Assembly (NCBI GenBank): GCA_900129675.1
Contig: FSRD01000001.1
Span: 6,127,501-6,191,500, forward strand
Source: Bradyrhizobium erythrophlei
GTDB taxonomy: Bacteria > Pseudomonadota > Alphaproteobacteria > Rhizobiales > Xanthobacteraceae
Direction of reading: 5' to 3'
DNA: 64,000 nucleotides
Shown here: piece by piece, positions 39,601-48,556 of the stretch
Numbering within the stretch: the first letter of the stretch is position 1
Layout: each line of letters opens with the position of its first letter
The notes under the pieces: model-generated
What the model was told of the DNA's origin: nothing
Databases searched by the model: none
Seen by the model: only the letters and a program-made list of their open reading frames with translations
Translations under genes and position numbers: made by a program

Positions 39601-40301
39601 CTAATCGCGTCGCTACTATGGGTCAGCTCGCGGCTTCGATCGCGCATGAAGTGAAACAACCAATCACCGGGGCTGTCACGAATGCCCAGGCCGCTCTGCG
39701 CTCGCTTGGTCGCCGGCCGTATGATCTGGAGGGAGTGCGGCTGGCGCTCGCTCGTATCGTTGAAGATGGTCATCGAGCGGGAGAAGTTGTCGACCGGATC
39801 CGTGCCCTCATCAAGAAGACGCCGGCCCGAAACGAGCACCTCGACCTCAATGAAGCGATTCTCGAGGTGATTGAACTCACCCGCGGTGAAGCGGTGAAAA
39901 ACTACGTCTCGATAAGGACGGATCTCGCGGCCGGCTTGCCACTCATCGAAGGCGATCGGGTGCAACTGCAACAGGTGAGCGTAAACTTGATCATGAATGC
40001 AGTTGAGGCAATGAGCGACACCAGCGACGGAACGCGAGAATTGCTGATCAGCAGCCGGAAGGCCGCGCCGGACGGCGTGCTTGTTACGGTGCGGGATTCG
40101 GGTCCGGGTCTGGCGTCGGCAAATCTCGATCACGTTTTCGAGGCCTTCTACACGACGAAGCCTGGCGGTCTGGGGATGGGGCTCTCGATCTGCCGCTCGA
40201 TCATCGAGGCGCATGGCGGACGATTGTGGGCGAGCGCGAGCGTGCCCCGTGGCGCCACATTTGAATTCACCTTACCTGCTCACCCCGCCACCATCTCGTG
40301 A
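36646..40301 (+). pseudogene. Second giant hybrid sensor, C-terminal half (split by IS)
   Basis: Continues the gene begun at 33337. It has TPR-like helices, GAF (SQAVSGEIVLEKLLEIIM onward), PAS (RRLVDANIIGIFIS), HisKA with the phospho-acceptor His (codon 39645-39647, residue 1618 of the rejoined protein) in SIAHEVKQPI, and HATPase with NLIMNAVEAM, DSGPGL and GLGMGLS. All histidine kinase boxes are present. An ATG at 36609 inside the IS could start this half, but it has no ribosome site, so expression is doubtful. If it were made, it would be a kinase without its regulatory N-terminal domains. Confidence 0.9.
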
Positions 40302-40616
40302 TTGGGCCTTAAAACACCTCCGAATCTACCGCCCTGTCGGTACCGATGTGGACGCCACTCAGCACGCTTTGGAGCGGCTTAGGATCGTGATTATTGATCT
40401 TCAAGGAGCCCTGATCCGAAAGGTTGCCGCACTGTCGGCTGCCACGGTGGGACCGAAAGCTGGTTGGAAGCGGTTGGCAAGAGCACACACTCCAGCAGAC
40501 GAGAAGATTTACACTGATTTACGCAAACAGATCACAATTAATATCTCCGCGATTAGCGTTGGTCTATGCAGTAGCTACCCGGCAGCAAATGGATGAAACG
40601 CTACAAGGAGAGGAAA
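40302..40616. other. Intergenic region without a recognised gene
   Basis: 315 bases. A frame (40302-40593) is open but resembles nothing known. AAGGAGAGG at 40605-40613 is the ribosome site of the next gene. Confidence 0.4.
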
Positions 40617-40934
40617 ATGCGCAAACCGAATCTTGCCATTGTGATATCCGCGATTGTCATCGCGATTGGTGGCGTCACTCATGTGGATGCGCAAGATTAT
40701 CCCTATTGTATCCAAGGGGACGAGTTTGGTGGGGGAGCGGGTGACTGCAGCTTCAACAGCTATCAGCAATGCCAGGCCACGGCATCGGGCAGAATGGCCT
40801 ATTGCGCGGCCAATCCCGCGCTCCAATCGAGAGGGCGATTGCCAAAAATCATCCAACCAGGTTTAGAGCTGAGTGCGATCGCTTCCTGCAACGGTAAGGG
40901 ATGCAGGACCTCGACACATTCTAGAAGCCGATGA
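40617..40934 (+). CDS. DUF3551 small exported protein
   Basis: Small protein with a signal peptide (MRKPNLAIVISAIVIAIGG ending VDAQ), then the DUF3551 pattern: YPYCIQGDEFGGGAGDCSFN, YQQCQATASGRMAYCAANP, with four cysteines likely to form disulfides outside the membrane. The family is common in Rhizobiales and has no known function. The part after CAANP (about 35 residues) is not typical of the family and may come from a lost stop codon or a frame change. The start at 40617 has AAGGAG seven bases upstream; the frame opens eight codons earlier. Confidence 0.8.
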   Translation: MRKPNLAIVISAIVIAIGGVTHVDAQDYPYCIQGDEFGGGAGDCSFNSYQQCQATASGRMAYCAANPALQSRGRLPKIIQPGLELSAIASCNGKGCRTSTHSRSR

Positions 40935-41337
40935 CGTTCGGCTGACGTTTCAGCTTGCCGATCACCTGTGCCGGCTGCCCTATCTGCGAGCCAAAAAGCT
41001 CGTGACCACCAATCGGCACAGTTAGGACGTCGCGACGGCCCGTTTTCCGAGAAGCACCCTGCGCGCATTGATGCGAACCCCCGTTTGACGTCGCACGTCG
41101 GCGCGGAAACCTCTGAAGACGGCCGCGGATTTCGAGTCGACCGACCCGTGTGTGAGGCATCCAGATGAACGGGATCCGGCGAATTCGCGGACGTCGCGTC
41201 CGATGCTCCGGGTCGTCCTCTGCAGGAGACGACGTCGGTCTCGTCCCCCAGACGAGTGACCGGACCGATCTCTTCGCGATCCGCGTCATCTCAGGGAATT
41301 GGAGGACCGCTAATCTGGGGTCCATCAAACATCAAGG
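40935..41337. other. Region without a supported gene
   Basis: 403 bases. A leftward frame (40921-41328) is open, but I recognise no family in it and see no ribosome site. It may be remains of something displaced between the sensor island and the second redox cluster. Confidence 0.35.
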
Positions 41338-42367
41338 CTACACTTTCTGACGCTTCAGGCTGTCAATGGCGGCGATCAGCGATTTCGTGGAGTCCATCCT
41401 CTCGGTAAACCCAAATTCGTAGATTTTGTGGACATTGGATATGACGTCCGACTCGGTGTGGAAAATGCAATCGCCGAACGGCCATCCGACGAGCACCAGA
41501 CCGTGCCGTTCGGCAATCCTCTTTCAGACGGGACCCTTGTCTGCCATATGTTGCGCAAGCTTCAGGGGTACGGGCGGTGCTACGTCGAGGTTGAGGTGCC
41601 GGGCGACGTCCACCACATCCGCTCCCAACGGAAGACGTCCCCGTTGGTGACATTGAAGGCATGTCCGGCGGCTTTCTCGTCTGTTGCTGCCCACGTGCTT
41701 GCTCTCGCAGGTAGCCCGGCAGCAGTAAACTGAACAAGCTGCTTGTACGCCTTGTCGGTGCCGGGAAATCGCATCGGGATGCCCAACTCGCGCGAGAGTT
41801 CAGCAAAGACGCCTACCGCAAGCGCGATATTCATTGGATTGCCGAAGTGTCTCCCACCACGACGTCGGGAATGAGCGCAACGTTGTCCCATTTGCCCTTG
41901 GACGCTCGTGCCTTGAGTTGTTCGCGCTGGGAGAGATAGATATTTGGTGGCATGTCCGGCGGATCGGTTTCTCGTGCTGGCGTCCGCACACGGGCACCGA
42001 GATGAATGCCATAGATCTTGAACCCCTCGTAGCTGACAATCCGCTGGAGGGGCGCCTCCACGGCCGCGAGGCCGTCCAATATGTTTCCGAGCATCTGGCC
42101 GTTGCACTCAGCCTCGATCGTCAGGTTGGCGTCCTGGCTAAGCGCGGCGTAGAACAGATGCGTCGTGTTATTAGCGACTTCGAGCGCTGTCGCCGTTGCG
42201 TGTCGGTCGGTGAGATCGACCGTGATCGTATCAAGTCCCTTGACTGGCCGACGCGCCAGCGCACGGACGCTCCAGCCCTGCCGTTGCAATTCCATTGCTA
42301 AGGAGTGGCCGACAATGCCGCTGCCACCAGCGACAAGTGCCACTTTCTTGGTGTCGCTTATTGCCAT
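41338..42367 (-). pseudogene. PRISE-family reductase, inactivated
   Basis: Relative of the intact reductase at 4884-5942. The first ~178 residues read MAISDTKKVALVAGGSGIVG, VRALARRPVKGLD and IVSYEGFKIYGIHLG, with normal nucleotide-binding motifs. The frame changes near 41840. The next part reads NPMNIALAVGVFAELSREL, MRFPGTDKAYKQL and FNVTNGDVFRWERM. A second change occurs near 41616. In the last part an in-frame TGA stands between GPV and KRIAERHGL, where a Trp codon is expected, before the end SLIAAIDSLKRQKV. With three lesions it is dead. It is last in the leftward run of the second redox cluster. Confidence 0.9.
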
Positions 42368-42410
42368 TTCGAAACTCCTCGTTGCTAGGCCTCCAATCTA
42401 GCGATCGCTC

Positions 42411-43160
42411 TCAAAGGGCGCTCAGGCCTCCATCGACCACAAGATCGGCACCGGCAACGTAGCTGCTCTCATCCGAGGCCAGGAACAGCGCTGCGGCCGC
42501 AATCTCCTCGGGGCGGCCAAGGCGGTTGAGCGGAGTGACGGCCTTAAAGCTCGCCCGTATCGCGTCAGCGCCTTCTTTCGTTGGTGCCTGCGCGTCGATG
42601 ATGGGCGTGTCAATCGCGCCGGGGCTGATTGCGTTGACACGGATACTGCGGTGCTTGAGTTCCGCCGTCCACGTGCGCACAAACGAACGAACGCTGGCCT
42701 TGGTTGCGCTGTAGGCGGTGTAACGAGGAATGCCCTTGAACGCGGCGACGGACGAAATCAGGATGATTGCGCCGCCATCGCGGATGAGAGGAAGCGCCTT
42801 CTGGACCGTAAAGAGAAGTCCGCGCACGTTGGTGCCGAAGGTCCTGTCGAAATTCTCTTCCGTCGCGTCGACGAGCGGCTGCGGATCGATGAAGCCCGCG
42901 TTTGCAACAAGGATATCGATCTTTCCCTTCTCTTCCCTGATTCTTTCATAGAGCCGATCGAGATCGTGGAAGTTCTGCACGTCTCCTCGATTGGTCGCAA
43001 CGCCATCTCCAAGGAGAGTGGCGGCCATGTCGAGTTCGTTCTGCCGGCGACCGGTGATGTAGACGAAGGCGCCTTCGTTCACAAACCGCTGCGCCGTTGC
43101 GAGCCCGAGGCCGCTGCTACCACCCGTGATAACGGCGACTTTGTCTTGTAATCTGGGCAT
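42411..43160 (-). CDS. Classical short-chain dehydrogenase/reductase
   Basis: NAD(P)-dependent SDR of 249 residues, full length. Motifs: TGGSSGLGLA (12-21), VANAG (Asn87), catalytic Ser137, Tyr150 and Lys154 in YSATK, RVNAISPGAIDTP, and the C-terminal ASDESSYVAGADLVVDGG. The Arg-Arg after the second strand (ITGRRQ) suggests NADP preference. The ATG at 43160 has AGGAG nine bases upstream; the frame is open further to 43235. It follows the ene-reductase on the same strand, 105 bases away. The closest relative in the window is the shortened SDR at 6270-6974. Confidence 0.92.
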   Translation of the reverse strand: MPRLQDKVAVITGGSSGLGLATAQRFVNEGAFVYITGRRQNELDMAATLLGDGVATNRGDVQNFHDLDRLYERIREEKGKIDILVANAGFIDPQPLVDATEENFDRTFGTNVRGLLFTVQKALPLIRDGGAIILISSVAAFKGIPRYTAYSATKASVRSFVRTWTAELKHRSIRVNAISPGAIDTPIIDAQAPTKEGADAIRASFKAVTPLNRLGRPEEIAAAALFLASDESSYVAGADLVVDGGLSAL

Positions 43161-43265
43161 TTCATTGCTCCTTCTCATCCGGCCGGCACAAGAGCTCTGA
43201 CCGTTGCCCGGTGCTGCGAGCCGAGTTTGTGCCATTATCCGGCGCTCCGTGGCAGTCGTCTGGAA

Positions 43266-44378
43266 TTAGACCGACGCGGCCACGGGAGCATCGGCGTGCG
43301 TCGGATAGTCGATGTAGCCTCGCCCGTCACCGCCGTAGAACGTCGAGCGGTCGTAGCGATTGAGAGGCAAGCCGCGCCGGAGCCGTTCCGGCAGATCTGG
43401 ATTGGAGATGAAGTGGCGGCCAAAAGCGACGAGGTCGGCATCACCCGATGCGACAATCGATGCGGCACTCTCACCGGTGAAGCCGCCGGCGGCAATTAGC
43501 GTTCGGTTGAATTTCGGCCTGAGATGCTGGGCTGCGATCGGAGCCTGACCCTTGGCGACCTCCTCGGTGCCCTTGATGCGCGGCTCGACCAAGTGAAGGT
43601 AGGCGATGCCCAGTCGATCGAGTTCGGTCGCGACATAACCGAAGGTCGCAGCTGGATTGCTGTCCGACATCGATCCATAGGTGCCGCTCGGCGAGAGGCG
43701 CACGCCGACGCGATCGGCACCCCACACGGAGATTGCGGCCTGCGTGATCTCCAGCAGGAAGCGCGTGCGATTTTCGATTGGTCCACCATATTCGTCGGCG
43801 CGCTTGTTGGTGCCATCCTGCAGGAACTGATCAGGCAGATAGCCGTTGGCGCCATGAATCTCCACGCCGTCGAAGCCCGCGCGCACTGCCCGCTCGGCGC
43901 CTAGGCGAAACTCTTCGATGATACCGGGGATCTCTTCCAGCTCGAGCGCGCGCGGCACGGAAAACGGGACTTCACCCTGCTTCGTATAGGCATAACCCTC
44001 CGCCGCAATCGCAGACGGCGCAACCGGCGCCTCGCCGTTAGGCTGCAGGTCGGTGTGCGACTGGCGGCCGACGTGCCACAACTGCAGGAAGATCCGGCCG
44101 CCCTTGGCGTGAACCGCGTCGGTGACGCGGCGCCATCCTGCGATCTGATGATCCGAATAGATCCCGGGAGCGCCGGCATAGCCATAGCCGCGAATCGAGA
44201 CAGGGGTCGCTTCCGAAATGATCAGGCCGCCCTTAGATGCACGCTGGCTATAGTACTCGACCATGAGGTCGCTCGGAATGTCGCCGGGATCGGAGCGCAT
44301 GCGCGTCAGCGGTGCCATCGCGACACGATGGCCGAGTTGATAGGGGCCAAGCTTGATGGGCGAGAACAGCGCACTCAT
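43266..44378 (-). CDS. Alkene reductase, Old Yellow Enzyme family
   Basis: FMN-dependent ene-reductase of 370 residues that reduces activated C=C bonds of enones, nitro compounds or maleimides with NAD(P)H. Seen: N-terminal LFSPIKLGPYQLGHRVAMAP, the substrate-binding pair His175 and Asn178 with Tyr180 in GVEIHGANGYL, LQDGTNKRADEYGG, VGVRLSPSGTYGSM, and the FMN phosphate region with LVAFGRHFISNPDLP. The start has AAGGAG seven bases upstream. It is 74 bases downstream of the peroxiredoxin-like gene, an order also kept by the broken copy at 3062-4435. Family members of this NemA type act in electrophile defence. Confidence 0.94.
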   Translation of the reverse strand: MSALFSPIKLGPYQLGHRVAMAPLTRMRSDPGDIPSDLMVEYYSQRASKGGLIISEATPVSIRGYGYAGAPGIYSDHQIAGWRRVTDAVHAKGGRIFLQLWHVGRQSHTDLQPNGEAPVAPSAIAAEGYAYTKQGEVPFSVPRALELEEIPGIIEEFRLGAERAVRAGFDGVEIHGANGYLPDQFLQDGTNKRADEYGGPIENRTRFLLEITQAAISVWGADRVGVRLSPSGTYGSMSDSNPAATFGYVATELDRLGIAYLHLVEPRIKGTEEVAKGQAPIAAQHLRPKFNRTLIAAGGFTGESAASIVASGDADLVAFGRHFISNPDLPERLRRGLPLNRYDRSTFYGGDGRGYIDYPTHADAPVAASV

Positions 44379-44452
44379 GATTATCTCCTTGCTCTGGAAA
44401 GACAGCGGCCGATGGTCGCTTCGCGCGCCCCACCGGCCACCTCCAAACGCCG

Positions 44453-45127
44453 TCAGGCCTTGACGGCAGCCGCCCCCTGAAGAACCGGGATCATTTCCTC
44501 AGGCTCGGGCCGGTGGGTGTAGTCAGGGTTCACTTCGGAGTAGAGGATCCTGCGGTCCTGGCCGATCACATAACGAGCCGGCATCGGCAGGGTCCAGCCT
44601 GGATCGTCGTTGAAGGTCGGCAGATCGTTCTTTAGGTTCTTGTACAGCTCGATCAGATAATCGGGCAGTTCGAAGCGCAGGCCGAACGCGGCGCCGATCT
44701 TGCCCTTCACGTCCGACAGGATCGGGAAGGTGAGGTTGTTCTGGCGCACCGACTTGCGGCTGTTCGGCGCGCTCTGCGGCGAGATCGCAACCAGCGACGC
44801 GCCGTATTTGTCGAACGTAGGCTTTGCCGCTTCGAGCGCCTGCAGCTCCATGTTGCAGTAGGGGCACCACACGCCGCGATAGAAGCTGACGACCAATGGG
44901 CCCTTTTTCAAAAGTTCTTCCGAGCTGACGACGTTGCCTTCCGGGTCTTTCAGCGAGAAGGAAGGTGCAATATCACCGGCCTTCTTGGCGCGGGAGGCCG
45001 CGCCGGACGCGATGAGCTCGGCGGTCGCGCGATGCATCGTCTCGATGACGGAGCGAGGCACGCTGTAGGGTGGCTTTCCGGCTTCGAAATCCGCTTTGAA
45101 GGCGTCGAGTTTGGCTTGAAGCGACAT
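44453..45127 (-). CDS. Peroxiredoxin-like (AhpC/TSA) family protein, copy 2
   Basis: A 224-residue thioredoxin-fold protein that is highly similar to the copy at 3761-4435. The redox motif is FYRGVWCPYC with Cys88 and Cys91, followed by VAISPQSAPNSRKSV, LTFPILSDVKGKIG and WTLPMPARYVIGQD. The ATG at 45127 has AAGGAG nine bases upstream. It heads a leftward run of peroxiredoxin-like, ene-reductase, SDR and broken PRISE genes, which are probably co-transcribed. Peroxide reduction is expected but the donor and substrate are not known. Confidence 0.92.
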   Translation of the reverse strand: MSLQAKLDAFKADFEAGKPPYSVPRSVIETMHRATAELIASGAASRAKKAGDIAPSFSLKDPEGNVVSSEELLKKGPLVVSFYRGVWCPYCNMELQALEAAKPTFDKYGASLVAISPQSAPNSRKSVRQNNLTFPILSDVKGKIGAAFGLRFELPDYLIELYKNLKNDLPTFNDDPGWTLPMPARYVIGQDRRILYSEVNPDYTHRPEPEEMIPVLQGAAAVKA

Positions 45128-45844
45128 GTGCGATTCTCCTTGGGTTTTACGTGGGCTTCGGCGCTGCGCCGGCTCCCGCGGTAGATCGAAATCACGCGAA
45201 GAACCTAAATGAGACCTCTGTGGTGGGTAGCGAGCCTGATCGACTAGGTTTTATTCCGCTCGGGAATGATCATTCGGTGCGCCAGTTACCTTGCTCGCGC
45301 GCGGTTTTCCGTCAATGGCGAGTTCAATGTTCTGTTAATCGCGAGGCGGTGAAAGCGATGCGCGCATTTTGTCGACGAGCGACAATTTGGCATTGGGTCC
45401 ACGACCTTTGCTGATGGCTGCGTCGCTACAACATGCTCCATTTGCCGAACTTTGGCTCGTTTTATGGTGTAAAGGATCGTAAATCGGTAAGGGGCCCTCA
45501 TGCGCAAAACGGGGCATGCGCCCAAGCAGGAGGTCTTGGATCAGATCCGGAAAAAGACGTTGCGCGGCTCGAAGTTCGTCTGTCTCGACGTTTCTGTAGG
45601 CCGACGAAACTCTACGCCGTTGCGCCTGCAATCTGGTCGTGCTTTTCCCCAAATTCGTTAGACGGTCCTCATTCAAGCGCATGATGAGCAAAACGTTTGT
45701 GTGAAAATGTGCTCCAAGAGCGAGAACGAATAAATGCGATTCTTAGGTTGAATGAACACTTCGCTGGCGGCTTATTCCACTTCACAGAAATCCGCCGGCA
45801 AGCTTTCGCGCGCCGGCGGCTTCTCAGGCGGCAGGTTCATCTGC
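45128..45844. other. Intergenic region upstream of the second redox run
   Basis: 717 bases between the leftward peroxiredoxin-like gene and the end of the DUF417 remnant. Around 45318-45344 it has GGCGAGTTCAATGTT followed by CTGTTAATCGC, a form of the 56-bp element with eight bases fewer between the two half-sites. No gene is supported; a leftward frame at 45335-45691 resembles nothing known. Confidence 0.45.
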
Positions 45845-46341
45845 TCATCGTTGCGTGACGCGCACCACGTCCTGCCTCAGGAGATAGAGCGATACGGCCA
45901 GCAGAACGACATCCTTCATCAGGAACGGGACGTTGCCGGTCATCGCCGGAAATCCGGCCGCAGGGTCCCATCCGTCAGGGATGAACGGAATGATCGTGAC
46001 GGTCGCGATGAAGGTCGCGGTCGAACCGGCGGCGCCGAGGATACCGAGACGTTTGTCCCAGAAGGCCCGCGAACAACAGCGCTCCAAACGTCCACTCGGC
46101 GACGCCCAGGAACCAGCTTGCACCCTGGTAGCCGAACTCAGGATAGAGCCACCAGATCAGCGGACCATTGCTGATGAAGGGAACCAATCGTTCCGCCTCG
46201 TACGCCCACCACTTCTGGTAACCGAAGAAGAAAAACATGATCACCATTGATGCACGGACGATGTGATAGTCGAGGGAGCAGGCCGGACCTGCGTAAGGCA
46301 CCGTCAAGTGGATTGAGTGCAGTATTGATATGCGTGTTCAT
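45845..46341 (-). pseudogene. DUF417 (RclC-type) membrane protein, frameshifted
   Basis: Starts MNTHINTALNPLDGALRRSG with AAGGAG upstream of the ATG at 46341. Two frame changes follow: near 46275, after which DYHIVRASMVIMFFFFGYQK and WWAYEAERLVPFISNGPLIW continue, and near 46075, after which KLGILGAAGSTATFIA-like sequence and MTGNVPFLMKDVVLLAVSLY run to the stop. All parts of a full-length DUF417 protein are present, so the damage is recent. The intact family member of the window is at 7021-7500. Confidence 0.85.
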
Positions 46342-46382
46342 TGTCGTAGCTCCTTGTTTTGAGCGCCGACCCGTGCAGTCGC

Positions 46383-46919
46383 TTACGCAACTGCGGGGAA
46401 GTCGATGTCGGTGTCGTTGATGTTGTTGAAGACGTTGGTGAAGACGGTCGTCGCGAAGGCGAGGCTGATGTCGACGAGCTGCGCGTCGCTGTAGCCGGCA
46501 TTCTTGATCGCAGCGAAATCGGCACCGCTCACAGTGCCGCTGGTTGTCGCGAGATTGTGAACGAAACGCACCAGCGCATCGCGCTTGACGTCGCCTGTCG
46601 GTTTGCCATCGCGGATGTTCTTCAGCTCTTCGGGTTTCAACCCGGCGAGCTTGCCGAGCAGGCTGTGCGCGGCGACGCAATAGTCGCAGCCGGCGACGCC
46701 GGAGATGACGAGCTTGATGGTTTCCTGATCGCGCTTGCTCAGGCTGCCAGAAGCAAGCACGGCATCGGCGGCAAGCACTGCCTTCAGTGCGGCAGGTCCG
46801 TGCGCGCCGATCGCGGCAAAGGTGTTTGGCACGTTGCCGATCGCCTTTTTGATCTGGCCATAGATCTCGGCGGTCGCGCCGGTTGCGGATTCAAAGCTGG
46901 GAACGGAAAGACGGGACAT
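46383..46919 (-). CDS. Carboxymuconolactone decarboxylase family (AhpD-like) protein
   Basis: Protein of 178 residues with an AhpD-type motif: Cys78-Asp-Tyr-Cys81 and His85 (GCDYCVAAHSLLG). Flanking family features are VPNTFAAIGAHGPAALKAVL and LVDISLAFATTVFTNVFNNI. This motif supports a thiol-based peroxidase or reductant role. The start has AGGAG six bases upstream. It lies 41 bases upstream of the broken DUF417 gene and the two were probably one transcript. A similar protein with the same motif positions is at 53616-54191. Confidence 0.9.
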   Translation of the reverse strand: MSRLSVPSFESATGATAEIYGQIKKAIGNVPNTFAAIGAHGPAALKAVLAADAVLASGSLSKRDQETIKLVISGVAGCDYCVAAHSLLGKLAGLKPEELKNIRDGKPTGDVKRDALVRFVHNLATTSGTVSGADFAAIKNAGYSDAQLVDISLAFATTVFTNVFNNINDTDIDFPAVA

Positions 46920-47093
46920 GGTGCACTCCTAGAAAGTTGGGTTGAGCAACGATTGCGGAGTGACTGTATGAACCTGAATTGAGACTGTGAATGCTGGAGA
47001 CGGTCAACAATATGCTCTATCGTCTCACATGGCTTCTAGCTACTTTCCGGCGCAAAATTGACGTTTCCGGGATTGAGGTCAGTTGGTTGCCGC

Positions 47094-47123
47094 AAAACAA
47101 AACCCGCCGGGGTGAGCGGCGGG
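47094..47123 (-). terminator. Rho-independent terminator of the IS transposase
   Basis: Stem CCCGCCG (47103-47109) pairs with CGGCGGG (47117-47123) around a seven-base loop. Read leftward it is followed by TTTTGTTTTG. It lies 26 bases after the transposase stop. Confidence 0.8.
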
Positions 47124-47148
47124 CCCGAGTTGGCTTAGATTGAGGCGC

Positions 47149-48555
47149 CTACTGGACGGATTGTTTTTCCATTGCGCGACCGATGTTGACGATGTTGTCG
47201 GCGATGACGCCGAGCCCGACCCAACGCTTCATTCCGGCATCGCCTTTGTAGTGGCAGCGATCGAGCCCGTGTCGCCGCTTGACCACGCTGATGCGTCCCT
47301 CGCATCCGGTCCGCCATTTCTGTCCGTTGCGGAACCAGCGCTTCCTCTGCTCTCGTTTGCGCTCGGGGCTCTTGGTCGAACGGTTGGGAATGCAGACGCG
47401 CTTGACGCCCTGGGCGTTCGCTGCTGCCTCGTTCTTGGCGGAGTAGAATGCGGCATCTGCTGCCACCATGTGCGGCGGACGCCCCAGCATTGCTCGATGC
47501 ATCTCGATGGCGGCTATCAGCAGGTCCGAATCGCTCGGACGCCGATCATAGACCTCGTAGTCGATCACGATCTGGTCCTCGGCCTCCTGCAACTTCACCA
47601 TCTTGCCGAACTCGTTCGGCTTGCCGGCCTTGCCTTTGCGAATGATCTCCGTCGATGGCTCGAACAGGCTGAGTATCTTGCCTTCGGCGTGTGTGTCGCC
47701 GCGGAAGATACGCGCTCTCGTCTGCTTCATCACTTGCTTGACCAGCGGCACCATCGCGTCGAGCTCCTGGCGCAGGCCTTCGAGCACCAACTGCTGCAGG
47801 ACGTTCCTTGCGCGCTTGGTTCCTCTGGCGACCTCTTTGGAGAACCGCTTCGCCTGTCCCACCACTCGGCTGGTCGCATTGAGCAGCTTGCCATAGGATC
47901 GATTGAGCTTCTCCCGGCTCTGCTTGGCTCTGGAGCGCGCCGCCCGGGCGATGTCCAGGACCCGCAGCTTCACGCTGCGACTGCGGTCGCGCAGCTTGGC
48001 GCCAGTCTCGCCGGCGATCTTGCCAATCCTTTTCATGGTGCGGATCAGAACCCGCACGCCATCGCCCAACAAGCTCGAATCGGTCGGATAGTGGACGTTG
48101 GTCTCCACCACGGTGGTGTCCACGCGCATTCTGCGCCCCGCTGCCAACCCGTTGGCTTGAGCCAGCTTCACCAGCCTTTGGTGAATCTGCTTGACCACCT
48201 CGGGCCCCACTGCCAGACCCCAACGTCCCATCGTCTTTGCATCGGGTGTCTTGCCGGCGCCGACGCGGGTGAAGTCGCGGTACACCAGATTGGCGCGCAC
48301 CTCGCGCTCCAGCACGCCATAGCTCCAGTTGCGGATGTGCTTGAGGATCAACAAGCGCAACACCATCTCGGCCGGCGCGCCCAACCGACCGCGACCGCGG
48401 CTCTTGGGATGCCGCCTCGCCAGCGCTTCGTACACTGCAGCTACGATCTGTTCATCCGCCAGCACCCGGTCGGCGTGTTCCATCCAACCTTCGCGAAGAT
48501 CGCTCACTTCTTCGGCGATCAACCCGTCGCCAAAGCTGAGCTGCGCTCGGCGCAT
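47149..48555 (-). CDS. Transposase (DUF772/DDE, ISNCY- or IS1182-like)
   Basis: Transposase of 468 residues. An N-terminal DUF772-type domain (LSFGDGLIAEEVSDLREGW, RLLILKHIRNWSYGVLEREV) is followed by the DDE core beginning RMRVDTTVVETNVHYPTDSS, the long helical middle, MVAADAAFYSAKNE and the end EGRISVVKRRHGLDRCHYKG with the last Glu. The start is taken at the ATG at 48555, one base after the stop of the upstream DUF6788 gene, which suggests coupled translation. The frame is open to 48612. Exact IS family placement is not certain from sequence alone. Confidence 0.88.
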   Translation of the reverse strand: MRRAQLSFGDGLIAEEVSDLREGWMEHADRVLADEQIVAAVYEALARRHPKSRGRGRLGAPAEMVLRLLILKHIRNWSYGVLEREVRANLVYRDFTRVGAGKTPDAKTMGRWGLAVGPEVVKQIHQRLVKLAQANGLAAGRRMRVDTTVVETNVHYPTDSSLLGDGVRVLIRTMKRIGKIAGETGAKLRDRSRSVKLRVLDIARAARSRAKQSREKLNRSYGKLLNATSRVVGQAKRFSKEVARGTKRARNVLQQLVLEGLRQELDAMVPLVKQVMKQTRARIFRGDTHAEGKILSLFEPSTEIIRKGKAGKPNEFGKMVKLQEAEDQIVIDYEVYDRRPSDSDLLIAAIEMHRAMLGRPPHMVAADAAFYSAKNEAAANAQGVKRVCIPNRSTKSPERKREQRKRWFRNGQKWRTGCEGRISVVKRRHGLDRCHYKGDAGMKRWVGLGVIADNIVNIGRAMEKQSVQ

Positions 48556-48556
48556 C

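Noticed and set aside
36609..40301. The C-terminal sensor half as an independent gene
   Set aside because: Its only upstream ATG lies inside the IS and has no ribosome site, and the protein begins mid-domain relative to the paralogue.
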